From NCBI GenBank assembly GCA_945869405.1, contig CAMBPD010000004.1, positions 1-45,928 on the forward strand: DNA of 45,928 nucleotides. Reading direction: 5' to 3'. Positions 36,001-42,082 of the stretch are shown here, one piece after another. How positions within the stretch are numbered: position 1 is the first letter of the stretch; the number at the start of each line of letters is the position of its first letter. The stretch is from Chryseobacterium gleum. Lineage in GTDB: Bacteria > Bacteroidota > Bacteroidia > Flavobacteriales_D > Sanyastnellaceae. Position numbers and translations under genes: made by a program. The notes beneath the pieces were generated by a model, which saw nothing but the letters and a program-made list of their open reading frames with translations, had not been told where the DNA came from and did no database searches.

Positions 36001-36313
36001 CGTAATCATTTCCATCGTAGTAGGTTGACGCGTAATAATTCGCAACCCCGGGAGTGATTTCCTCAGGCTTGATTACATAGGGAATCGATTTAACCACAGG
36101 TGTTTCGCACGCCGCTAAAGTTGCAGCCGCTAAACCAAAGCCCATGAACTTCAAAAAGTCACGGCGTCCGGTATTCGATTCTCCGAGAGCATCATTACTC
36201 AGGAAGTCCTGAACACTTTGATCACCTTTGAACTCGTTTGTTAGTGCATCTTGGGCCGCTGCAGTGTTCTGCAACTCATCCAAGCTCGACCAGTATTTCT
36301 TAGTTATTCCCAT
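33065..36313 (-). CDS. actB: Alternative Complex III iron-sulfur subunit ActB
   Basis: 1082 residues, a fusion of a molybdopterin-oxidoreductase-like half and a ferredoxin-like half, as usual for ActB. A twin-arginine motif, TGRRDFLKFMGFG (Arg50-Arg51), followed by LAAC (Cys69), indicates Tat export and perhaps lipid anchoring. Characterised ActB proteins carry no Mo cofactor in the first half. The C-terminal part has four cysteine groups for three [4Fe-4S] and one [3Fe-4S] cluster: CLGCGACITACH, CQHCNHAPCETVCP, CIGTRYCANNCP, and CSMCQQR with CSEACP. Odd: residues 777-788 read DVNKDGKIDVND, a perfect EF-hand/dockerin calcium loop just before the cluster domain. Confidence 0.95.
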   Translation of the reverse strand: MGITKKYWSSLDELQNTAAAQDALTNEFKGDQSVQDFLSNDALGESNTGRRDFLKFMGFGLAAATLAACETPVVKSIPYVIKPEEITPGVANYYASTYYDGNDYGNLLVKTREGRPIHIKGNKQHGLAGGGLNSRMNASVLGLYDSARLRGPRKQGTETDWNSLDSDMKAALASANSIRIVSNTIISPSTQRAINEFSAKYAGKVKHVQYDTVSYSALAKANGGSIPNYNFSKAKTIVSLSADFLGTWLMPAAFTAQYAQTRRPEGEWMGKHYQFESNMSLTGSNSDVRTAIKPSQQGAVAAALYAAITGSSAGAVDGADSAIAAAAASLKANAGESIVVSGSNDLNVQVIVAAINAALSNIGNTIDVKEPSNLFQGSDEEMAALVEEMNAGSVDVLIVYGVNPSYSWTSADKFNSGLQKVKTSICFNNFADETATRCSYIAPDHHYLEAWNDYSPMKGRTDLAQPTINALYGSRYAQESFLRWSDNPANYYDYLRATHNGSYTAALLNSDNNWNTSVHNGTFAASTVAAPMVPTDAAASILAAPAMATGGTPTVNITDALAALSTANAGEWEVTFYQKVTMGAGNHANNALLHETPDPITKVTWDNYVTMAPADMKEMGLETYIGQCDCASLVAVTVNGKSITLPAMPVPGQKRKTIGIALGYGRGAGNEEIGKAAYQTGKAGVHLMDGDKRQTIGGNAYPMTSLSAGHVQYTSGDVTIASAPGTYAIATTQMHATVMGRDSVIKETVIATFLSEKDAKRGTASYNMAVTLPVHEDVNKDGKIDVNDRQGIREADLWRDHPVEGVGHRWGMTIDLSSCLGCGACITACHSENNVPVVGKDEVLRHRDMHWMRIDRYFSSEHQSIAVGDTLANTKEATGMGTIGAYREMESPEENPRTVHMPMMCQHCNHAPCETVCPVAATVHSNEGLNNMAYNRCIGTRYCANNCPYKVRRFNWFNYVTNDKFAMVNPSQDETLRMVLNPDVTVRTRGVMEKCSMCQQRIQAGKTEAKRNGTTVLDGMIQTACSEACPTNAIVFGDLNDSTSKNVLRANSVRSYHALEEIGIQPNIYYMTKVRNIEANEA

Positions 36314-36345
36314 GGAGGTTAATCCGTGTTATTCGGTTTTTACAA

Positions 36346-37734
36346 TTAATAGTGGCATTTGCCGCATTCCCAACCACCCAATTCACGCACTGTAGCTGAG
36401 CCATCTTCCATGATTTCACGCAATGTGCGTTGACCCACTTCAGACGCTTTGTAGCGTTCATGCATTTGCTGGTAATAGGCACTTCCTGCTAGATCCACTT
36501 CTTTCTTGTTGTGGCACTCTAGGCACCATCCCATTGTGAAAGGCGGCTTCTCTAATTTAACCAAACCCACTACATCTTCTTGCGAATTGATTTCATCTGC
36601 AGTTGGCACGTGACCAACTGTGTACATGTTTTGAGGACCATGACAATTTTTACAGTCCACCTTACCTACGCTGACGTGGGTTGAGTGATTGAAATAGACG
36701 TGATCGGGAAGGTTATTGACCTTGTTCCATACGATTGGCTTTTGATCGAAGCCCTGAATGTATGTCCCTGAAGCAGGGTCGAAGCCAATCGCATCGTAAA
36801 TCTTTTGAATTTCAGTTGTCCCTGTAATCGCGCCCTTCTTGATACCCTTGTGGCAGTTCATACAAACGTTCACTGAAGGAATTCCCGCATGCTTCGATTT
36901 CACCGCGCTGCTGTGGCAATAGTTACAATCAATTTCATTTTGGCAGTTGTGAATGGCGTGAGAGAACCACACGGGTTGCTCTGGCGTGTAGCCGTTGTAA
37001 ACGCCAATTCCCATCAGGCTCTTATAACCTACTACCGAGAAATAACACAGCATAAACAAACCAATGACCGCTACGAACTTTCTGTTAGACCACATCCAAA
37101 CCCTCGCCGACTGGCCATAGGATAGATCAGCCACTGGTGGCAAACCTTCACGCTCATTAATTGCACTCTTGAGCGACTTCGATATACTCGCTGCGGATAC
37201 TGCAATAATGGCCAAAATAGAACCAATGATTATGAACCAGACCGTACCGTCGCTTTCTTCATTCTTATCTTTCTCAGCCTTAATTTCATCTAGCGTCAAG
37301 CACTTGTTCACTCCTGCGGCACCTGCACCTGCTGGGGCGGCTGGTGTTGCTGTCTTAACGTAAGTCAAAATGTCTTTAATATCCACCTCGCTCACAGCTT
37401 GTGCAGCCATCCACCCGTAGGTTGCAACGTATTTTTCTACCAGACCCTTGATATAGGCGTCTCCGGTTGCCGCAGCACCCTGTGGGTTTTGAATCCATTT
37501 AACGATGAGGGCCTCTTTTCCCTTCCAACGAACGTCAATATCCTTAAGACCGGGAGCCGCCAAAACCTCCTCGGTGGTTCTGTGGCAAGATGCACAGTTT
37601 GCCTTAAATAATGCCTCCCCTTTGACAACATCTCCACCTTCGAAAACGCCTCCAAAAGCGTTGAAAGTGAGGAACATTGCTGTCGAAAAAGGAACCAGAA
37701 TTTTACTGATAAAACTTCTTGAAAGCCTCTTCAT
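36346..37734 (-). CDS. actA: Alternative Complex III multiheme cytochrome c subunit ActA
   Basis: 462 residues with six CxxCH heme sites: 47-51, 270-274, 291-295, 361-365, 404-408 and 457-461. The last five are the pentaheme ActA core. The first belongs to an N-terminal class I cytochrome domain (ALFKANCASCH ... DILTYVKTA), joined through a transmembrane helix (about 164-183) and a second helix (about 219-237). A signal anchor opens the protein. It takes electrons from ActB and passes them to ActE or the oxidase. First gene of the operon, 33 bases after its TAAATTTG element plus leader, 32 bases before actB. Confidence 0.95.
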   Translation of the reverse strand: MKRLSRSFISKILVPFSTAMFLTFNAFGGVFEGGDVVKGEALFKANCASCHRTTEEVLAAPGLKDIDVRWKGKEALIVKWIQNPQGAAATGDAYIKGLVEKYVATYGWMAAQAVSEVDIKDILTYVKTATPAAPAGAGAAGVNKCLTLDEIKAEKDKNEESDGTVWFIIIGSILAIIAVSAASISKSLKSAINEREGLPPVADLSYGQSARVWMWSNRKFVAVIGLFMLCYFSVVGYKSLMGIGVYNGYTPEQPVWFSHAIHNCQNEIDCNYCHSSAVKSKHAGIPSVNVCMNCHKGIKKGAITGTTEIQKIYDAIGFDPASGTYIQGFDQKPIVWNKVNNLPDHVYFNHSTHVSVGKVDCKNCHGPQNMYTVGHVPTADEINSQEDVVGLVKLEKPPFTMGWCLECHNKKEVDLAGSAYYQQMHERYKASEVGQRTLREIMEDGSATVRELGGWECGKCHY

Positions 37735-37773
37735 TGCTGATAATTTATGCTATATGCAGGTTTAATCGCGGCG

Positions 37774-37781
37774 CAAATTTA
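37774..37781 (-). promoter_or_regulatory. Promoter -7 element (TAAATTTG) of the act-cta operon
   Basis: Exact TAnnTTTG match, 39 bases before the actA ATG. Predicted leader about 34 bases. No TTG was found at 17-21 bases upstream. The divergent gap (37735-38017, 283 bases) otherwise holds only AT-rich sequence with a TTGAC...TTTTGACC direct repeat near 37855-37870. Confidence 0.55.
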
Positions 37782-38005
37782 TGCCCCACAAGGCATTGAC
37801 ATTGGTGTGACAAAAAGAATGTTAACAATTTAAACCGATTCTAAATAGGGTGTGTTGACACGGTTTTGACCATTGTTTTAGAGTGTATTAGCTGCATTTC
37901 CGCGAACAAATATGGGCTCACAATTCACAACCCTAGCCGTTCGCCCACACCACGCGTCGAATGCTAAGATCAATCTGGGTAAAATGTTCTGACCAAAATG
38001 CGTTG

Positions 38006-38013
38006 TACGTTTG
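38006..38013 (+). promoter_or_regulatory. Promoter -7 element (TACGTTTG), probable leaderless start
   Basis: Exact TAnnTTTG match separated from the ATG at 38018 by only CCCT. Transcription starting at the usual distance would put the first base of the mRNA on the start codon. Confidence 0.55.
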
Positions 38014-38017
38014 CCCT

Positions 38018-38446
38018 ATGAAGCGATTACGTAACTCGTTGATAATCATTTTTACTTTGTTTGCTGTTCTCACTGGCTATTGCCAATCGGACAATCTAAA
38101 GGCCTTCAACGGAGACGTGGAAGTGATAGCCGATTCTTCAATCGTAAAACTCGAACGCAACGGGAGAAGGTTCAAAGAGGTAAAGGGTTACCGAGTTCAA
38201 TTGTTTAGTGGCCCACTTGAAGAGGCGAAAGCGGAGCGGAATAAATACCTCTCTTTAGGCCTACCCTACTCGGCCTACATGAAGCAAATTGTTCCAGATC
38301 ATGCATTGCAAGTGGGCGATTTCACAACGCGGCTCGAGCTCGACAAATGTTTGAGTGAATTAGAGGATTACTATCCGAAAGCATTTGCTGTTGTAACTAT
38401 TATTGAGACCTCCGGCACGTCCGGCAGTTCAAAAAATTCGCGCTAA
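38018..38446 (+). CDS. Secreted SPOR-domain protein
   Basis: 142 residues. Signal peptide MKRLRNSLIIIFTLFAVLTGYCQ. ATG 38018 is chosen because the frame upstream has no signal-peptide character and covers the promoter. The SPOR domain occupies about residues 55-130: KGYRVQLFSGPLEEAKAERN, then YMKQIVPDHALQVGDFTTRLEL and AFAVVTIIE. SPOR domains bind denuded peptidoglycan glycan strands at division sites, so this is probably a small periplasmic cell-wall protein. It lies between the act operon (divergent) and hmgA (same strand, 72 bases on, with its own promoter). Confidence 0.82.
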   Translation: MKRLRNSLIIIFTLFAVLTGYCQSDNLKAFNGDVEVIADSSIVKLERNGRRFKEVKGYRVQLFSGPLEEAKAERNKYLSLGLPYSAYMKQIVPDHALQVGDFTTRLELDKCLSELEDYYPKAFAVVTIIETSGTSGSSKNSR

Positions 38447-38470
38447 TTTCTCAACTGACAAAATTTCGTT

Positions 38471-38498
38471 TTTGCTTCGAAGAGGCCGTTTACATTTG
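38471..38498 (+). promoter_or_regulatory. Promoter of the hmgA-hppD operon
   Basis: TTTG at 38471-38474, a 16-base spacer, and TACATTTG (38491-38498, exact TAnnTTTG), 20 bases before ATG 38519. The spacer contains the 8-bp palindrome CTTCGAAG (38475-38482), a weak operator candidate. Confidence 0.55.
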
Positions 38499-38518
38499 CT
38501 ACTCTCAACACTACTCCG

Positions 38519-39676
38519 ATGCCTTTTTACCACCAACTAGGAAACATCCCCGCCAAGCGACACACAGTGCATGAAAAGCCAACTGGTGGCATGTACTACG
38601 AACAACTTTTCGGTACAGAGGGCTTTCACGGCATGAGCTCCCTGTTGTATCACGCGCATCGTCCTACGATGATAAAAGCAATTGGAGCCCCGATATTTTC
38701 CGGCCCAGTCGCCGCGGTGGATTACAACATCTCTCCCATGATGTTGCGTGGCTGGAACGTGGCACCCAAAGAAGACTTTCTCGAGAGTAGAACCTACATG
38801 CTCTTCAACAACGACTTGAGCATAGCGTTAGCGGCCCCATCGAAGAGCCTTAGAGAATACTTTTATAAAAACGCAGATGCAGACGAAATGATTTTCGTTC
38901 ATAAGGGATCAGGCACACTGCGAACTTTTCTCGGGAATCTTCCCTTCGGGTATGGGGATTACTTGATTGTTCCGCGCGGTATGATTTACCAAATTGAATT
39001 CGATACCACTGAAAATCGATTGTTCATTGTTGAATCAAATTCGCCCATAGTCACTCCGAAGCGCTACCGCAACAACTTCGGACAATTACTGGAGCATTCG
39101 CCATATTGTGAGCGTGACATTCGCCGACCCCAACAACTAGAAACCCATGATGTAAAAGGGGATTTCACAGTGAAGATTCGCAAACAACAACAGCTACACA
39201 CGTTGGTTTACGCCACGCATCCTTTTGATGTTATTGGCTGGGATGGCTACAACTATCCTTACGCATTTAGTATACATGATTTCGAGCCTATAACAGGGCG
39301 CATACATCAACCCCCGCCAGTGCACCAAACCTTTGAGGCGCACAATTTTGTGGTTTGCTCATTTTGTCCGAGGCTGTATGACTACCACCCCAAATCCATT
39401 CCGGCACCCTACAACCACAGCAACATCGACAGTGATGAAGTGCTTTACTACGTAGACGGTGATTTCATGAGTAGAAACCATGTAGAGAAAGGCTATATCT
39501 CTTTGCATCCTGGCGGCATACCACATGGCCCACATCCCGGAGCAGCAGAGCGCAGTATTGGACAGACGGAAACTGCAGAATTGGCTGTTATGGTGGATAC
39601 GTTCAAGCCCCTTAAAATCACTCGGGACGCAGTGATGCTCAACGACGAAACCTATGCCACCAGCTGGTTAGAATAA
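38519..39676 (+). CDS. hmgA: Homogentisate 1,2-dioxygenase
   Basis: Fe(II) ring-cleaving enzyme converting homogentisate to maleylacetoacetate in tyrosine and phenylalanine breakdown. 385 residues, a little shorter than the roughly 440 of animal enzymes. Cupin-like double barrel: EMIFVHKGSGTL and LIVPRGMIYQI in the first half, YNHSNIDSDEVLYYV (His300, Glu307 region) and GGIPHGPHPG (His336) as probable iron ligands in the second. Followed after 18 bases by hppD, whose product makes its substrate. Confidence 0.94.
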   Translation: MPFYHQLGNIPAKRHTVHEKPTGGMYYEQLFGTEGFHGMSSLLYHAHRPTMIKAIGAPIFSGPVAAVDYNISPMMLRGWNVAPKEDFLESRTYMLFNNDLSIALAAPSKSLREYFYKNADADEMIFVHKGSGTLRTFLGNLPFGYGDYLIVPRGMIYQIEFDTTENRLFIVESNSPIVTPKRYRNNFGQLLEHSPYCERDIRRPQQLETHDVKGDFTVKIRKQQQLHTLVYATHPFDVIGWDGYNYPYAFSIHDFEPITGRIHQPPPVHQTFEAHNFVVCSFCPRLYDYHPKSIPAPYNHSNIDSDEVLYYVDGDFMSRNHVEKGYISLHPGGIPHGPHPGAAERSIGQTETAELAVMVDTFKPLKITRDAVMLNDETYATSWLE

Positions 39677-39694
39677 CACATACTCATTTCATTT

Positions 39695-40834
39695 ATGAAC
39701 GCTGACAACAACTCTATGCAACTCGAAAAAACGGTTGCCAATGCAGAAGATTTTCTGCCACTTTTGGGAACCGACTATGTTGAGCTATACGTAGGAAACG
39801 CAAAGCAAGCCGCTTACTATTATATCTCCGCTTGGGGCTTTCAGCCTTTGGCCTACTGCGGGTTAGAAACAGGTGTAAAAGACCGCGTTTCCTACGTCTT
39901 ACATCAAGATAAAATCCGACTGGTACTTACCTCGTCTCTTCAGCCAGACGGCCCAATCAATGCGCATGTAAACGCTCACGGTGACGGAGTGAAAGTCATC
40001 GCGTTGTGGGTAGATGACGCTACAAAAAGCTGGGAGGAAACAACTTCACGCGGCGGTGAAAGTTGCATGAATCCGCAGACCCATGTAGATGAGCATGGAA
40101 GTGTCGTTCTTTCCGCTATTCACACCTACGGCGAAACGCTGCATGTGTTTGTGGAGCGTAAAAACTACACCGGTTTATTTCTACCGGGATACAAGGCTTG
40201 GAATCCGGAATACCGAGCCCCAGACGTTGGGTTGAAATTCATAGACCACATGGTGGGAAATGTCGGGTGGAATGAAATGAATAAGTGGTGTGAATTTTAT
40301 GCTAAAGTGATGGGTTTCGCGCAGCTTGTTTCCTTCGACGACAAAGACATCAGCACCGATTATACCGCACTCATGAGCAAAGTAATGAGCAACGGAAATG
40401 GGCGCATAAAGTTTCCCATCAACGAGCCTGCAAGTGGCAAGAAAAAATCGCAAATTGAAGAGTACATAGACTTCTACCATGGCGCCGGCGTTCAGCACAT
40501 TGCTTTGGCCACCGAGAACATTGTAGAAACCGTTACAGCGCTTAAGTCGAGAGGGGTCGAGTTTTTACGAGTTCCCGAAATCTATTACGACGATGTTTTG
40601 GATCGTGTAGGCAAAATCGACGAAGATCTAGCGCCGCTCAAAAAACTTGGTATTCTTATCGATCGTGACGACGAGGGATACTTGCTTCAACTGTTTACAA
40701 AGCCTGTACTGGACCGCCCCACGATGTTCTTCGAAATCATTCAAAGAAAAGGAGCCAAGAGCTTTGGAAAAGGTAACTTCAAGGCCTTGTTTGAAGCAAT
40801 CGAGCGGGAACAGGAGCTAAGAGGAACGCTTTAA
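39695..40834 (+). CDS. hppD: 4-hydroxyphenylpyruvate dioxygenase
   Basis: Fe(II) enzyme converting 4-hydroxyphenylpyruvate to homogentisate. 379 residues, two glyoxalase-type (vicinal oxygen chelate) halves. Predicted iron ligands are His185 (FIDHMVGNV), His268 (AGVQHIALAT) and Glu347 (MFFEIIQRKG), in the spacing seen in characterised enzymes. The C-terminal gate helix is present (GKGNFKALFEAIEREQ). It forms a two-gene operon with hmgA; the fumarylacetoacetase needed for the next steps is not in the window. Confidence 0.96.
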   Translation: MNADNNSMQLEKTVANAEDFLPLLGTDYVELYVGNAKQAAYYYISAWGFQPLAYCGLETGVKDRVSYVLHQDKIRLVLTSSLQPDGPINAHVNAHGDGVKVIALWVDDATKSWEETTSRGGESCMNPQTHVDEHGSVVLSAIHTYGETLHVFVERKNYTGLFLPGYKAWNPEYRAPDVGLKFIDHMVGNVGWNEMNKWCEFYAKVMGFAQLVSFDDKDISTDYTALMSKVMSNGNGRIKFPINEPASGKKKSQIEEYIDFYHGAGVQHIALATENIVETVTALKSRGVEFLRVPEIYYDDVLDRVGKIDEDLAPLKKLGILIDRDDEGYLLQLFTKPVLDRPTMFFEIIQRKGAKSFGKGNFKALFEAIEREQELRGTL

Positions 40835-40858
40835 TAGTCAGCACAACATCTACATGTG

Positions 40859-40885
40859 GCGGTTGCAAATGCCGCTGCATTTTTT
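40859..40885 (+). terminator. Weak terminator after hppD
   Basis: Short stem GCGGT/GCCGC (one G-T pair, 7-base loop), then TGCA and TTTTTT. The stem is weak and the U-tract is offset by five bases. Confidence 0.4.
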
Positions 40886-40950
40886 ATTCACGCTCGAACG
40901 TTTGCGCGCCTCATCGGTACTAACCCATAACGTATTAATTTCGCCCCCGC

Positions 40951-41160
40951 ATGAACGCTACTATTTCCATGAGTTATGTAATGATTGCGGTAATGTTGTT
41001 GCTCGCCGTCGCGTGTCTTTTCACGGAGTCTGCTGTGCAATGGCTTCCCGGCAACAGGCGTTATGTGATGGCTGGCGTTTTGGTTCTCTATACAGCCATA
41101 CGATGGTATCGCTTGCAGGTTTATAAAAAAAGAATCTCCGAGGAGCATCATGCATCATAA
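40951..41160 (+). CDS. Small two-helix membrane protein of unknown function
   Basis: 69 residues with two hydrophobic helices (about 7-25 and 37-53) joined by a short polar loop, and a basic, charged tail (RWYRLQVYKKRISEEHH). I recognise no family. Its last 11 bases overlap the start of the PstS-like gene, which in turn overlaps the TPR gene, so the three are probably translated as a unit. TAATTTCG (40936-40943), one mismatch from the -7 consensus, ends seven bases before the ATG. The tight overlap argues that it is a real gene. Confidence 0.65.
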   Translation: MNATISMSYVMIAVMLLLAVACLFTESAVQWLPGNRRYVMAGVLVLYTAIRWYRLQVYKKRISEEHHAS

Positions 41161-42082
41161 CATCATCAGCATAATCGGCGCATGTATTTTTCTTCTTGGC
41201 TGCAACGTAGCCCAAGATAAGAATGCTGAAACCATCACATCGGGAACGCTCAAGCTCGGCGTAGATGAATCGTACTCCTTGCTGATGGACACCGAGGTGT
41301 TCACTTATACCCACCTCAACAAATACGCCCGCATTGAATCGACTATTGCTCCAGAAGCAGAAATTGTAAAGGCTCTTTTGGCGGATAGTATTCAAGCGGC
41401 TGTGATAGGTCGCGCCCTCACCGAGGAGGAACTCGCCTATTTCAAGAGCATCCAACGATTACCCGAAAGTTTTTTGATTGCCCGCGATGGCGTCGCGTTA
41501 ATTGTGCACCCAGAGCATGCTGATAGTGTCATTCACCTTGACAAGGTGCGAGGGTTGTTTTCAGGCACCGACAGTTTGTGGAGCCAACTGCAACCCGGCG
41601 GGAACAACAGCCGCGTACAGGTCGTTTTCGATCATCCTGGTTCGTGCAACTCACGGTCGCTGCGTGAAAAATTCGGGTTAACGCAATTTCCCTCGTGGTG
41701 CTTTTCACAACAAACTACCGAAAGTGTAATTCAGTTTGTGAGCAACAACCCCGGCAGCATCGGTGTTATTTCCTTGAGTTGGATAAGTGATGCGGACGAT
41801 AGCACGTGCGCGGCGTACCGCAAATTAATCCGTCCTTTGGGAATCGTGGACACCTCAAACATTGTGAAGCCAGACATGCCACGACGCCCATTCCAAGCAT
41901 ACGTTTTCGATAAAACATATCCTTTAAGGAGAGACGTGTATTACATCCGAACAGGCTTGAGAGGAACCCTTGGCACAGGCTTTGCCAATCACCTCGTGGG
42001 CGAGAAGGGTCAACTCATCATACACAAAATGGGAATGGTTGCCGCAAAAACTCCAAGCCGAACAGTCAAATTAGTAGACTAA
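41150..42082 (+). CDS. PstS-like substrate-binding lipoprotein
   Basis: 310 residues. Lipoprotein signal with lipobox LLGC (Cys18). The rest fits a type II periplasmic binding fold of the phosphate-binding PstS group: ALTEEELAYFKSIQ, IARDGVALIVHPEHAD (the usual hinge strand), GGNNSRVQVVFDHPGSCNS at a ligand-loop position, and NNPGSIGVISLSWI. No PstC, PstA, PstB or PhoU is encoded nearby, so it may not serve an ABC importer. In related genomes I recall such proteins next to ExbB/ExbD/TonB and a TPR gene. The TPR gene follows here with a shared base (TAATG), the TonB parts do not. Ligand unknown. Confidence 0.8.
   Translation: MHHNIISIIGACIFLLGCNVAQDKNAETITSGTLKLGVDESYSLLMDTEVFTYTHLNKYARIESTIAPEAEIVKALLADSIQAAVIGRALTEEELAYFKSIQRLPESFLIARDGVALIVHPEHADSVIHLDKVRGLFSGTDSLWSQLQPGGNNSRVQVVFDHPGSCNSRSLREKFGLTQFPSWCFSQQTTESVIQFVSNNPGSIGVISLSWISDADDSTCAAYRKLIRPLGIVDTSNIVKPDMPRRPFQAYVFDKTYPLRRDVYYIRTGLRGTLGTGFANHLVGEKGQLIIHKMGMVAAKTPSRTVKLVD

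Noticed and set aside
33065-36313. ActB as an active molybdenum oxidoreductase
   Set aside because: Gene context and the combined architecture are those of Alternative Complex III, whose ActB has no Mo cofactor; the first half is best read as a vestigial fold.
37847-37872. TTGAC...TTTTGACC direct repeat upstream of the act operon as a regulator site
   Set aside because: Short, AT-rich and imperfect; no known binding-site pattern fits, and it lies more than 60 bases upstream of the promoter element.
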